64,000 bases of DNA from Azolla caroliniana (GCA_043228905.1 JBHGNT010000017.1:11346001-11410000), one strand, 5' to 3'; shown: positions 50,848 to 61,132, numbered from the stretch's first letter. The notes: generated from the letters alone by a model not told the origin. Translations and numbers: made by a program.

Positions 50848-51195
50848 TCATAGGTTGCTCAACTCTTGTCGGAGCTGAAGCTTCCTAGCTGTGGTGCTCG
50901 CGGCGAAGATCTTCTTCAGATTTTCCCAAGCACCCTTCGGCGTCTTTGCATCCCAAACATAGCTCAATAGTTGTTCGCCTACACACGAAGCGAAGCAGTA
51001 TAATACCCTGCTCGCCGATTGCTCCCACGACGGAAAGTATCTGTGTGTCGATTCGGGTGCCGCGTCATTAGCTCCTTCGACATAACTCCAGTAGTCGTGC
51101 CCGAGCAGGTACTGGTGCATCTTGTAGGACCAAGACGCGTAGTTGGTTTTGTCGAGCTTCTCTTTTGGAAGCGAGCTCGCCATGCGTCTATCCAT
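50848..51195 (-). CDS. copia C1c gag N-terminal part (115 codons)
   Basis: MDRRMASSLPKEKLDKTNYA, SWSYKMHQYLLGHDYWSYVEGAND, SRVLYCFASCVGEQLLSYVWDAKTPKGAWENLKKIF, RKLQLRQELSNL, stop TGA where C1e has CGA. This is the UBN2-type gag of plant copias. ATG 51195 lies 54 bp from the primer site. Confidence 0.92.
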   Translation of the reverse strand: MDRRMASSLPKEKLDKTNYASWSYKMHQYLLGHDYWSYVEGANDAAPESTHRYFPSWEQSASRVLYCFASCVGEQLLSYVWDAKTPKGAWENLKKIFAASTTARKLQLRQELSNL

Positions 51196-51248
51196 CTTTC
51201 CTCTTGTTCTACTTCGTCAAGCTGTGTCGGCTGCAGAGAGGTTCTCAA

Positions 51249-51267
51249 CCCTCGCGCTCTGATACCA
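51249..51267 (-). promoter_or_regulatory. C1c primer binding site, tRNA-Met
   Basis: Minus-strand TGGTATCAGAGCGCGAGGG directly abutting the 5' LTR, complementary to initiator tRNA-Met. Confidence 0.93.
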
Positions 51268-51653
51268 TGTAGAAAGTAACCTGCGGAAGCAAGTATGAAG
51301 ACCGAACAGAAGGAAGGAAACTCAGGTTCAATGGAGAGCTTGAGCTTACGCAGTATACTCGGGAGAGACAGATAGAGAAACACAAAAAACTATATTCAAC
51401 AATAATACTCAATCTGTACATAAGACGTGCTCATTGAGCACTTTTATACAAGTCCTAGAAGGACTGACCGAAGTACTGACAGTACTTCAATGCTCATCAA
51501 GAGCTCCTACACTAACTCCCAAATATATTCCTCATGGAATATCTTTCCTAACGGCCTCCCGGTTTATGCACTCGGCCTAACCGATCGGTCCCAACCGATC
51601 CGGTCCTCGGCTTCTTCAGCCGATCCGGCCGATGTTGAGCTTGTTTCTCAACA
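51268..51653 (-). repeat. copia C1c 5' LTR
   Basis: 386 bp, TGTAGAAAG to TTTCTCAACA, about 3% different from its partner at 46055. TATA box in minus-strand CTTGTATAAAAGTGC near 51441-51455. Confidence 0.95.
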
Positions 51654-51658
51654 CATAG

Positions 51659-51928
51659 GATGTGCTCAGTGAACACTTTTATACAAGTCCATACGGACTG
51701 ACAGAAGTACTAACACGTACTTCAATGCTAGTAAATGAGCTCTACACTAACTCCCAAAATATATTCCTACGCAGAATATCTTTCCAACAGCCTCGCGGTT
51801 TATGCACCGGTACGGTTTCTTGTTGCGCACCGGTTTGCGCACCAGTCCAGCCTAACCGATCGGTCCCAACCGATCCAGTTCTCGGCTTGCACAGCCGATC
51901 CGGCCAATGTTGAGCTTGTATCTCAACA
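51659..51928 (-). repeat. copia C1d 3' LTR, right part
   Basis: Resumes the LTR split at 46054 and ends TATCTCAACA (hairpin TGTTGAG/CTCAACA in sense). It carries TATA in CTTGTATAAAAGTG near 51680 and extra sequence around 51820-51850 compared with C1c. The terminal polypurine tract lies at 51929-51939. Confidence 0.87.
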
Positions 51929-52032
51929 CTCCCCCTCAACCTCAACTTGAGGCTCTTCTGGTTCTTCTGGATCCCCGTCGTGTTCAATTCCGTGCGCCTC
52001 GACCCTTCCGATCGGCGTGTGTGCTCGTGCGG
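51929..52032 (-). pseudogene. copia C1d pol tail, 3' end
   Basis: The end of the charged tail (QVEVEGEC, stop in the LTR; SRQA-type codons near 52015), cut by gypsy G1d at 52033. The tail resumes at 58974. Confidence 0.72.
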
Positions 52033-52684
52033 TGTCGCGTTACTACGCGCATGCATGGAGAAACGAGGCGGGACCACCGGGGTCTTGAACCGAAGAGCAG
52101 GTGATAGAAGGGGAAAGAGAAAGAGAGAGACTCCCGGTTGTGTATGAGCAAAGGAACACAGGGGCACGGCCCGTCAGCGCAGAAGGCACGAACGAACACA
52201 GAGATAGAGAGACACGAATGTGTATATATTAACGAATAACAAAATAAACAACAGAGCACGCGAGCGGTTACAACCGAATAGGTCGGCGAACAGATGCCGA
52301 TGCCTATTCGTCTGCGCACGAAAGGGAAAAAGGATGGAGGTGCTGCCGGAAGCACACGGGCGTTCCTCGAAGCAGCGCGAGCCTCCCGAAAACCTGCAGA
52401 GAAGAGCGATGGAGAACAAACAGAGGAGAAGCGTTCGGTTACGGTCCGACAGCACTTTGTCCTCCTCAATGCGCGATCCCTTCTCCCCGTGTCCCCCTCT
52501 CTTTTATAGATTCAGGAAGGGAGCCGTCTCCCTCATTTACTTCCTACCTGCCGAATCTAACTACCCCGGATATGCCTATGTACCTAATTCCCTATTATAT
52601 ACATTAAAGGGGGGCGCACGCGTGAAGAGCCGGTTCATGCGCTCTATGCACCGTTTGCGCTAAGGGACGGTTTTCTTCACGACA
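52033..52684 (-). repeat. gypsy G1d 3' LTR
   Basis: TGTCGCGTTACTACGCG to TTCACGACA. TATA box on the minus strand near 52500 (TCTATAAAAGAG). Differs from G1c LTRs over much of its length, so G1c and G1d are different LTR subfamilies with near-identical ends and polypurine tract (52685-52701). Confidence 0.95.
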
Positions 52685-52726
52685 TCCGCCCCCACCTAAC
52701 CACGCATCCACCGGTATGTGCCAAAA

Positions 52727-53057
52727 TTGTGCTCTGGTCAGAGAAAACCGGTCCGAGTTCCGGTTCTTCGTCCATCGGTTCGTCCTCCGTTTCGGACTGT
52801 TGGTCGTCGCTGTCCAGGCCTCTTAGATCCGGTTCGCCGTCGTGGCGCGTCTTGAACGCTTTGATCCGCTTCCCTACTACTGGTATCGCCATCCTCATAC
52901 CGTTGAGTTCCGCTAGATGATACGTCCCGTTGTCGTTGGCGCTCGTTACCACGTAAGGCCTGAACCACCGCTTTGCAAACTTCCGTGTTGCTCGGTGCTG
53001 GTTGTCGAGGCTGCTGTCGTAGACTAGCACCCAGTCGCCTTCCTCGATTTTCTTCGG
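52727..53057 (-). pseudogene. G1d integrase C-terminal region, after a TGA
   Basis: MLVYDSSLDNQHRATRKFAKRWFRPYVV, with Arg in place of Gly in the GPY/F motif, then ELNGMRMAIPVVGKRIKAFKTRHDGEPD and an acidic end. Preceded by the same TGA after FDRTHRL as in G1c. Confidence 0.8.
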
Positions 53058-53791
53058 TCAGAGCCGGTGCGTTCGGTCGAACCGGGCTTTGTTCTTCATC
53101 CTCGCCGTCCGAAGTCTCTCCGCCGCTCGTTCCACGTCCTCTGGCCTCTGCTCGAGCTGCCGTATACGCGCCGCTAGCAGTTCTTCCCAACTCATCTCGT
53201 CTCTCCAGTCTACTGTCACCCAAGAGGAGATCGTCTGTTCCATCGGCATGATCGGCTTTTGTCCGAACATGAGCTCTGACGGCATGAACCCGGTTACCGA
53301 ACTGTGCGTTGTCCGGTCCGCCCACAAGGCATAAGGTAACAGTCATGGCCAGTTCCCGACCTGGCCTTCGCACGCCCGGACTAGCGCTTTCACGATCAGT
53401 CCATGCCCGCGCTCCACCTTCCCGTTCGTCTCCGGATTGTACGCTGTGGTGAGCGAGAGCTTGACCCCTAACCAGTCGAACAGCTCCTCGGCCTCTTCGG
53501 CGTCCAACTCCCCGCGGTCAGCCACGATCTTCCCGACCCACCCGTACCGGCATATCACGTCCTCGATCAGGAACCGACACACGGCCGCGGTTGTTTTGTT
53601 CTGCAAGGCTCGGCCTTCCACCTGGTTCGTCAGGTCCTCCCGGGCCAGCACCAGATATCGCATCTGCCCTACGCCCATCGGCATCGTCACCAAATCTACC
53701 ATCCATTTGAAGTGGATGGCTGGAGGGTATGTAGGGTGAAGCTCGTCCCGATGTCGGACTATGGAGTGTGTCTAACAGCTCTCACAAGTCG
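53058..53791 (-). pseudogene. G1d integrase catalytic core
   Basis: ORFs 53702-53343 and 53327-53058 in the same frame: MVDLVTMPMGVGQMRYLVLAREDLTNQV, VADRGELDAEEAEELFDWLGVK, NPETNGKVERGHG (D, D, E present), stop (TGG to TGA near 53345), WADRTTHSSVTGFMPSELMFGQKPIMP, ARIRQLEQRPEDVERAAERL. A stop at 53772-53774 follows CESC. Confidence 0.88.
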
Positions 53792-56278
53792 TCACGAACC
53801 GATGTACTTCCCCTTTAGTTTCTCGAACGTGGCCCACGTCCCACGGTGTCCAGCCCAGGGGCTGTCGTGGTAGGCCTTCAGCAACTCCTCCTGTTCCTCC
53901 TCCATCGCCACTACTCGGAGCGGGATGCCGTTTCTCTTCTTCGGGTGCTTCCACAAGTATCCGTCCCGGAGAAAGAATCGGTATGCTTTCTTTCGGATCC
54001 GGTTGGCCTCGTCCTTTGTCCATGACGCGTCCGGCATCATCGTCCTCAAGAATCCCCCAATCTGCAGCCACTCCCCGTCGTACTTGCTCTCGTTGAAATC
54101 GTTAAGCGCCGGAGTGCTCCCCCCCTCGGTTGTTACGTAAGCCGCCTCGAAGAAGTCCACGCTGACTTCCTCGTCCTCCGAAACCATGCCGCCCTCATCG
54201 TCGAATCGCGCCCTCGAAAGCATGTTGGCCATGGCATTGTCTTTCCCAGAAATGTGTCGTATTTCCGGATCCAGGGACTTGATGTACGCTATCCACCTGA
54301 GCATTGCCAGGTCCGGGGTTGCGCATCCGGAAACCATGCCGAGAATCGGCAGGCAGTCCGTCTCGATAATCACCTCTGTCCCGATCAGATAGTCTTTATC
54401 GGCCTTTACCGCCAAAATGATACCCCACAGTTCGCGTTTAACCTGGGCGTATCCTCGTTGCCGCTCGCTGAGGACCTTCGCGCCGAACCGGATTGGGAAC
54501 CGAATATCGTCCTCATCTTCTTGGTTGACGACCCATCCGATCCCGGTCGGGCTTGTATCTACCGTTATGTAGATGGGGGTGCCCTTCTCGTAGACAGCCT
54601 TCCGGAGCACCGGAGCTGCAACAAGAGCCTCCTTCATTTTTCGGACCGACTCCGTATGCTCGACTCGCCACTCGAATTTTCGCCCCCTTTTCAGCAACCG
54701 GTATAGCGGCTCGACAACGTGGGCGTAATGCGGGATCCATATGTGGTAGAACGCGCATGCTCCCAAGAACCTGCACACCTCCGTGACTGAGTTACAATCG
54801 GGCTTCATTGCGGAGATGGCTTCCACCTTAGCCGGAGACGGTTTCCGGCCATACGGTCCGCATAGATGTCCAACGACCATGATCTCTGGTTGCCCGAAGG
54901 CCGATTTCTCCCCGGAGAAGGTGAGCCTCGCGTCCTCTAGCCTCTGCAGCACCCTCTCACAGTCGTCAATGTGTGTCACCACGAATCTCCGGCATCCGTC
55001 CGGTCCGATCGTTTCATCCTTTTCCTCCACCGGACATCCCTTGATCGGGATGTCGTCCAAGAATAGCATGGTGATGTCCGGGATACAATCCCTCAGCACC
55101 TTGTTCATCGCATTCACCATGTGGGCCACCGAGTTCGTCCCTCCTTGTGGCAGGGTACACATCCGTACTAGGCCGAGAGGAGTCCGCATCGTCGTAATGT
55201 CTCTGCTCTCTACGGCTAGTTGGAACTGATCGTACCCCGAGTACAGATCTCCGACCGAATAGATCGACCTTCCGGCGAAAGCCTCTGTGAACTCATCTAT
55301 AGTTGGCCCGATTCTTGCGTTCCGAATGGTCACTCTGTTGACCAGTTGCAGGTCTTGAATGAAGCGCAACGTCCCGTTCTTCTTCGGTACTGTAAACCAC
55401 CGGTTCGAGTACGGGGCACTCGACGGTTCGAGGATGCCCATATCGACTTTCTGCTTTAATAGCTCCATCAACTCCGGGATGTGAGCTCTCGGTACCGGAA
55501 TTGGTTTGAGATTCCACGGCACATGCGGTACCGTGAATATCACCATCGGCTTCACGACTGTTGGGTCTACGCACCCGATCTCTCCCGGCGAGAATGCGAA
55601 GGCTTTCCCGTGCCTTCCGAGCATTCTCCGAAACCGGTCATCTTCCGCCGGCAGTAGGAACCCGCCCCCACCGATTTTGAGCTCCCGTAGCGTTCTGTCG
55701 GTGAAGGCATGCCCTGTGCAGGCCGGATCTCGTAAACTGGGGTCCGACGCGACCCCCTTGATTCGCAACTCGCCGCCCTCCGGTAAGGGTGCCACGACTG
55801 GCCTTACCTTCCGGTCCACAGTCTTGTACTTCGTGTTAACCCGGGCCGCCCGATCCGACTCGAGCCCTCGACTGAAGTCCGCAATGACTTCGTACATCTC
55901 TTCCGAACAAACCGGTATCGTCCGGTCCTCCTTAAGCCCCTCTCCGACCACCTCTCGCAGTATTCCCAAGGTATCGTCGAAGGAGACCGCCTCCACGGCT
56001 CCGTTGATTTCCTCGTTGGGCCCGAGAACTCTGCACGCCCGAAGTCGCTCTTCCGCCCTTGTCTTTTCTCGGCCTATGACGCCGACTATCGTACACCCTC
56101 CGTTCTGGGAGAAACAAAACTTCCTACTTATGGTACAAGGTTTCTTCGGTTTCGCCTCTATCGTACATTTGTGGGGTTTTCCCAGAGTTTCCGAACTGTC
56201 GCGGCCCCACGCCTTGACAGCCCTCTCTAAAAATCCTCTTGGTTCTCGCCACCGAGGGACTCGCGGTTTCGCTCTTGG
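53792..56278 (-). CDS. G1d pol N-terminus, RT, RNase H, integrase zinc domain
   Basis: ATG-bounded ORF 55996-53792 (734 codons); the frame is open from 56278 and so overlaps the end of gag-pro in -1 frame. Pol N-terminal region (VEAVSFDDTLGILREV; TKYKTVDRKVRPVVAPLPEG; FRRMLGRHGKAFAFSPGEIG), RT with single RWFTVPKKNG block and FLDDIPIKG, RNase H (TVDTSPTGIGW, KRELWG, ETDCLPI), then AGHRGTWATFEKLKGKY where a 28-bp deletion ends the frame. The upstream part contains a 10-codon insertion near 56150 relative to G1c. The most intact pol of the G1 family up to the integrase. Confidence 0.93.
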   Translation of the reverse strand, partial: PRAKPRVPRWREPRGFLERAVKAWGRDSSETLGKPHKCTIEAKPKKPCTISRKFCFSQNGGCTIVGVIGREKTRAEERLRACRVLGPNEEINGAVEAVSFDDTLGILREVVGEGLKEDRTIPVCSEEMYEVIADFSRGLESDRAARVNTKYKTVDRKVRPVVAPLPEGGELRIKGVASDPSLRDPACTGHAFTDRTLRELKIGGGGFLLPAEDDRFRRMLGRHGKAFAFSPGEIGCVDPTVVKPMVIFTVPHVPWNLKPIPVPRAHIPELMELLKQKVDMGILEPSSAPYSNRWFTVPKKNGTLRFIQDLQLVNRVTIRNARIGPTIDEFTEAFAGRSIYSVGDLYSGYDQFQLAVESRDITTMRTPLGLVRMCTLPQGGTNSVAHMVNAMNKVLRDCIPDITMLFLDDIPIKGCPVEEKDETIGPDGCRRFVVTHIDDCERVLQRLEDARLTFSGEKSAFGQPEIMVVGHLCGPYGRKPSPAKVEAISAMKPDCNSVTEVCRFLGACAFYHIWIPHYAHVVEPLYRLLKRGRKFEWRVEHTESVRKMKEALVAAPVLRKAVYEKGTPIYITVDTSPTGIGWVVNQEDEDDIRFPIRFGAKVLSERQRGYAQVKRELWGIILAVKADKDYLIGTEVIIETDCLPILGMVSGCATPDLAMLRWIAYIKSLDPEIRHISGKDNAMANMLSRARFDDEGGMVSEDEEVSVDFFEAAYVTTEGGSTPALNDFNESKYDGEWLQIGGFLRTMMPDASWTKDEANRIRKKAYRFFLRDGYLWKHPKKRNGIPLRVVAMEEEQEELLKAYHDSPWAGHRGTWATFEKLKGKYIGS

Positions 56279-57495
56279 TTAAGTCTCACCGTCAGGAACT
56301 GGACTGAGTGACACTCGTCCTGACTCTTGACCCTCGCGTAAGCCGACCCGTTGTCCAGCACCTTGGTCTCCATTTGCGCTGCCGTAATGTACGGTTCTCC
56401 CAGTATGACCGGGTGCGAGGACGTCTCCTACACAAAGAAGTGCGGGTCTATCTCAACGTCGCCGATCTTGACACGCACGTTTGGACAGGCCCCGTGTAGG
56501 TCCTCGGTGGCGCGCGTCGCCGCCCGTATCTTCCACCCGTGCTTTTTGTTGATCGGCCATTTCCCCTTCTTGTAGAAGTCCATGGACATCAAGTTTATTT
56601 CCGAACCGTGGTACACCAGCGCCACCACCGGTTCCTGAACATCTCCGATCTTCACCGGGGTTTCCGTGGTCGCTCGGGCCCAGTGTGGCCTCGAATAGTG
56701 GCTCTCCGCCCACTCGTCTTCAAGCGCCATGTCCTCTATGTGCGCCGTCCGCACCTCCACCGGCCTTTCCGGTTCTGCCTCCGTCGACAGCCTCTTCCTC
56801 TTCACCAAGTCTACGATGGAGTCGTGGAACTCCTTCTTGGCGATTCCGAGCACCTCCCTCAACGACAGTTCCACTTTGCTGTCGAGGATTCGTTCTTCCA
56901 GGACCTTTCGTAGGTCCGTGGTCCTTTCAATCTCTGTGCCCAAACGGTATCCGCCCTTCTTGTGGTTATCCCGGCCACTGGACTCACCGGCCTCGTTCCG
57001 TTTCGGCCCGAATCGGGTTTCGTATCTCTCTGAGGATCCGGCCCCTCCGGTTTTACCTACCCGTTTGTCTTCAACCAGAGCCTCGTAGTTCTGGCAAGCT
57101 GCTTCAACGAAACCCGTCTTTTCTTCGACCGGGTCACTCCACCCGGTTACCTCCTGGACCCGCTTCTCCGCGCGGTCCGCCTCGTCTCTCTTTAGTCGGG
57201 CACCGGCGAGGCCTTCCAGCACCGTCGGCCAGAACCCGGCTTTGCTCTCCTTCCGGGCCTCGCTGCCTCCGACCCGAATACCGGCTGACGCTGAATAGTG
57301 GACGGTCTCCGCGTGCCGGGCTGTCGCCTCTTCCATCAGCCTTTTCATTCCTCCCCGCCCGTCGTTTCGGTTCAGGGCCCTCCGGGTATCGCTGGCGTGC
57401 ACCCGACCTTCCCACAGGTACACTAACCGGCTTCTCAAAGCCTCCGCAAAGTCCCCGCAGTCTTTCCAGATGTGGCCGACCTCATCGCACCACAT
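56227..57495 (-). pseudogene. G1d gag zinc knuckle and protease
   Basis: ORF 57495-56428 (355 codons): MWCDEVGHIWKDC (zinc knuckle, first Cys just upstream), RGGMKRLMEEATARHAETVHYSAS, and the protease motif YHGSEINLMSMDFYKKGKW, in which the expected catalytic Asp is Tyr. A TAG at 56428 precedes the final 67 codons, which end at the TAG 56227-56229 next to the five-T run. Frame differs from the N-terminal gag ORF. Confidence 0.88.
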
Positions 57496-58274
57496 GCACC
57501 TATTTCCTGCCGGAGGCCGTCGGTCACGAGCCTAATCGCCGCCTGGGCGATCTGGAGATCCTTTACCGCCCTTGTCAACTCCTCCAAAGTTGTCCCCCCG
57601 GACAAGCCTCTGACCACGCCGGTCGGAGCCGAACTGGTTTCAGGCCACCCCCGGGTCTCTTCCCGTCGCGCCTGCGGTATTGGTTCGAGATTCCTTGCTG
57701 CGACAGGGCCCGCCCCGGTCGCCCCTGTATCAGCCCACTCCCACCGTTTGTCAAAACGGCCGCAAACTCTTTTTACCGCGGCCCAGTCAGCCGTCAGCCC
57801 GTCTTCGGTTTCCAGTAAGGAGCCCACTTGCTCCCGATCCCGTGCATCAACCGATTTGACAAACAGTAGGACACGACTCGTGTCCAGAACGGTCCGATCG
57901 AGCGCTGAAAGGCGTGCAAAGCGTTCCTCAAACTCCCGGAGGAGTACCGACGCATTTCTTCCTTTGTTGGGGGACTCCACCCACTCCATGAAGCCCCGCT
58001 TCGAAAGTCGAAGTGCGTCATCCAACCCGTATTTCTCCAGGAGCCGTCCTTCGAACTCCTCCCAGGTCCGGCTCTCCGCCCGAACCTCGAGCACCTCCGC
58101 ATGGATGCCCGGCATCGCCACTCGAGGGAATCCGGCAAGATGCCTCTCTTCCGGAATATCCCTCATCAACATCTCCGCCTCAATAGCCTTGTCAAGGGCC
58201 CCGGTGCCCTCGCGCGCACTCACTATCCGGTCCACGGCCGAAGCCATGGCCTCTGCAAGATCCGACCCCCTCAT
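57435..58274 (-). CDS. G1d gag N-terminal part
   Basis: ATG 58274 (MRGSDLAEAMASAVDRIVSA) matches G1c 17340. About 279 codons: AEVLEVRAESRTWEEFEGRLLEKYGLDDALRLSKRGFMEW, NASVLLREFEERFARLSALDRTVLDTSRVLLFVKSVD. Compared with G1c it lacks 22 codons between AIEA and EMLMRD (in-frame deletion). It runs out of frame before the zinc knuckle. Confidence 0.9.
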   Translation of the reverse strand: MRGSDLAEAMASAVDRIVSAREGTGALDKAIEAEMLMRDIPEERHLAGFPRVAMPGIHAEVLEVRAESRTWEEFEGRLLEKYGLDDALRLSKRGFMEWVESPNKGRNASVLLREFEERFARLSALDRTVLDTSRVLLFVKSVDARDREQVGSLLETEDGLTADWAAVKRVCGRFDKRWEWADTGATGAGPVAARNLEPIPQARREETRGWPETSSAPTGVVRGLSGGTTLEELTRAVKDLQIAQAAIRLVTDGLRQEIGACGAMRSATSGKTAGTLRRL

Positions 58275-58296
58275 CTTCTGCTCCTCTGTCGCCTGT

Positions 58297-58314
58297 TTCA
58301 CGTCGGGTTCACCA
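58297..58314 (-). promoter_or_regulatory. G1d primer binding site
   Basis: Minus-strand TGGTGAACCCGACGTGAA, four bases from the 5' LTR, identical to G1c. Confidence 0.75.
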
Positions 58315-58318
58315 AATA

Positions 58319-58969
58319 TGTCGCGTTACTACGCGCATGCGTGGAGAAACGAGGCGGGACCACCGGGGTCTTGAACCGAAGAGCAGGTGATAGAAGGGGA
58401 AAGAGAAAGAGAGAGACTCCCGGTTGTGTATGAGCAAAGGAACACAGGGGCACGACCCGTCAACGCAGAAGGCACGAACGAACACAGAGACAGAGAGACA
58501 CGAATGTGTATATATTAACGAATAACAAAATAAACAACAGAGCACGCGAGTGGTTACAACCGAACAGGTCGGCGAACAGATGTTGATGCCTGTTCGTCTG
58601 CGCACGAAAGGGAAAAAGGATGGAGGTGCTGCCGGAAGCACACAGGCGTTCCTCGAAGCAGCGCGAGCCTCCCGAAAACCTGCAGAGAAGAGCGATGGAG
58701 AACAAACAGAGGAGAAGCGTTCGGTTACGGTCCGACAGCACTTCGTCCTCCTCAATGCGCGATTCCTTCTCCCGTGTCCCCCTCTCTTTTATAGCTTCAG
58801 GAAGGGAGCCGTCTCCCTCATTTACTTCCTACCTGCCAAATCTAACTACCCCGGATATGCCTATGTACCTAATTCCCTATTATATACATTAAAGGGGCGC
58901 GCACGCGTGAAGAGCCGGTTCACGCGCTCTATGCACCGTTTGCGCTAAGGGACGGTTTTCTTCACGACA
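58319..58969 (-). repeat. gypsy G1d 5' LTR
   Basis: TGTCGCGTTACTACGCG to TTCACGACA; very close to its partner at 52033. TATA box on the minus strand near 58790. Confidence 0.95.
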
Positions 58970-58973
58970 ACGG

Positions 58974-59317
58974 CCCTTCTTATCTTAGCTCCCTTGCTGT
59001 CGCGGTGTTGGCAGCCCTTCGGTTGCCCTTTCTTCCACTTGGACCTTGGTTGATTCGGCGTCTCCGAATCAAACATCTGAACCAAATCAGCTTCCTCCGA
59101 TCGGTTTTCGCTCTCGTCCGAGTTGGCTTCATCTCCCCCATGCTTGGCTAGCTTCAGCTCTTTCTTTCAGTTGCTTCCCTCACGTCCGCTTTCAGACTCT
59201 TTCGTGGATCCGCCCTGGGCTTCTTCAACCGACCCGAAATTGAATTCGTCATCCGACTTGGCATCACGGTCTCTTCCGCTCCTTTCCTGCTCCCTTCCGT
59301 GGTCTTCTAGGACTTCT
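58974..59317 (-). pseudogene. copia C1d pol tail, upstream part
   Basis: Continuation of the tail cut at 52033. The minus strand reads RGREVLEDHGREQERSGRDRDAKSDDEFNFGSVEEAQGGSTKESESGREGSN, then decayed charged sequence with ESDSDERPNES-like composition. The internal polypurine copy is at 59318-59328. Confidence 0.75.
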
Positions 59318-59962
59318 CTCCCCCTCAAGTTCGGCACATCGAGGTGTCGCAACCCAAGCATACCCAAGAACTGCCGCAACTTGACGAGACCAAGGGGCTT
59401 GGTGAAAATGTCGGCGGTCTGCCGATCCGTCGGAACATACTGAAGTTCGACTTCACCAGAGAGGACACGCTCGCGGACAAAGTGGTAATGCACCTCAATG
59501 TGCTTAGTCCGGGCGTGGAAGACAGGGTTCTTCGCTAACTGGATGTTGCTGAGGTTGTCGCAGTAGATCGTCGTCAGATCGGACACTCCTCCTGCAGATC
59601 CTTAAGTGGTCGTTTCAACCAGATGTCTTTGCATGTTGCGACGACCGTTCCTCTATACTCGGCTTCGGTGCTCGACGGTGCAACTGTCTGCTGCTTCTTG
59701 CTACTCCATGCGATCGCGGCGCTCCCAAGAGAGAACGCGAATACAGATGTGGATTGTCGATCGCAAGCATTTCCGGCCCAATCAGCATCGGTGTAGCCGA
59801 CTAACTACGGGGCAGTATCGGTCCGATATAGTAGCCCCCGGTCCTTAGTGCCACTCACGTACCGGAGTACGTGTTGTGTGCACTGAAGGTGCTCCTCGGT
59901 TGGCCGCACCTTGAACTAACTAATGACACCGACGGGGTAACTGATGTCTGGTCGAGTGATAG
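59318..59962 (-). pseudogene. copia C1d RNase H
   Basis: [78 protein letters not shown] in one ORF (59586-59167); upstream, [27 protein letters not shown]-type residues are split by frameshifts between 59590 and 59900. Confidence 0.87.
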
Positions 59963-60825
59963 TCAAATATATGAGGCTTCTAACAATCTGTCGAAACCTC
60001 TTCGCTCGCAAACCTTTCCGAAGTCGGGGCGAAGCTTGACAGTTCTATCCAGAGGAGTCGAGATAGACTTACAATCTGTCATCCCGAACTTGAAGAGCAT
60101 ACACAGCATGTAATGCCATTGGCTGATCAATATGCCTTCGGGGGTACGGATCACTTCGATCCCGAGGAAGTAATGAAGGTCCCCTAGTTCCTTCATGTGA
60201 AATGATGCCGCGAGTTAGAGCTTTACACGGTCAATTTCACCTAGGTCGGCACTAGTGATGACCTTTTCGAATAAACAACGAAGAGTCCAATTTGGAAGTC
60301 GCAAATCCCATCTGATGCAATCACTGCATGATTTTCGCATTCCAAGCACGTGGTGCTCGCTTTAGTCCGTAAAGGGACTTCTTCAACTGGCAGACCGCCG
60401 AGGTGTTCATTCCGGAGTGAAATCCAGGGGGTTGTACCATGTACACTTGTTCCTCAAGCACGCCTTGCAGGAACGCATTCTTAACATCCATCTGATGTAA
60501 ATGTCACCCCTTCGCCGCAGCTACCACAAGCAAAACACGGACAGTCATCATCTTTGCGACCGGCGCAAATGTCTCATCGTAGTCGATGTCGTGTTGCTAC
60601 GTGTAGCCTTTCGCTACTAACCAGGCCTTGTATCGGTTAACCAAGCTATCGATGTTGTACTTGGCCTTGTACACCCACCTACATCTGATCGGCTTCACAC
60701 CCTGCGGTGCGTCAATTAGGTCCCATGTTTCATTCTCCACCAATGAACGCATCTCTTCCTCCATTGCAGCATGCCAATTTGCGTCCTTCGTCGCTTCTCC
60801 GTAGCTCTAGCTCTCTAGCTCACGC
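59963..60825 (-). pseudogene. copia C1d reverse transcriptase, cut by G1e
   Basis: MKELGDLHYFLGIEVIRTPEGILISQWHYMLCMLFKFGM (60196-59963), then upstream [28 protein letters not shown] near 60430-60500 and [12 protein letters not shown] near 60560. The YVDD region near 60255 is lost by a deletion. It ends in the linker at 60825, where gypsy G1e starts. Confidence 0.85.
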
Positions 60826-61132
60826 TGTCGCGAAGATGCGAGTGCGAGCGTGCTTCGCTTGAGCGGGATCATCGGGGTCTTGGACCAAGGAGGATGTCCG
60901 CAAGGTATTGAGAAGAAGACGATGTGAATGTAAGATTGGAGGAAGACCTATTAGACTTGAGAAGATTTAAGATTGTACACTTGAGAAGTAGATAAATAAT
61001 TACAAGATAGATGCGAAGAAGAAGAAATAGAAGCTTATATTATTGATGGTGATGATGATGGTCATATCATATTGAGCCCCCCCCTTTACACAAGCCGTAC
61101 TAGGGGTTTTATACGTTTGTCCATGCACAAAA
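60826..61132 (-). repeat. gypsy G1e 3' LTR, first part
   Basis: Starts TGTCGCGAAGATGCGAGTGCG; left flank ACGC. The block GGATCATCGGGGTCTTGGACC matches, inverted, the end of solo LTR G1s (GGTCCAGAACCCCGACGATTC). Interrupted at 61133 by copia C1e. Confidence 0.82.

Larger units (their letters stand above)
46055..51653 (-). mobile_element. copia C1c, complete element
   Basis: 5599 bp with LTRs of 384 bp (46055-46438) and 386 bp (51268-51653), flanked by the 5-bp duplication CATAG (46050-46054 and 51654-51658). LTRs differ at about a dozen positions plus a small indel by eye, roughly 3%, so it is older than G1c. Its gag-pol is a single frame from 51195 to about 47825, broken only by four nonsense codons, then a 49-bp deletion in RT shifts the frame. 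It inserted into the LTR of another C1 copy (C1d). Confidence 0.94.
52033..58969 (-). mobile_element. gypsy G1d, complete element
   Basis: 6937 bp with LTRs of 652 and 651 bp that differ at only a few positions by eye, flanked by GCGG (52029-52032) and ACGG (58970-58973), a 4-bp duplication with one mismatch. Inserted into the pol tail of copia C1d. Same organisation as G1c. Defects: 28-bp deletion in integrase (near 53806), a stop at 53772, a stop at 56428, 22 codons missing in gag, and the TGA before GPY/F shared with G1c. Confidence 0.93.

Noticed and set aside
57472-58374. 300-codon plus-strand ORF
   Set aside because: Shadow of the G1d gag on the minus strand; Ser/Arg-rich without any motif.
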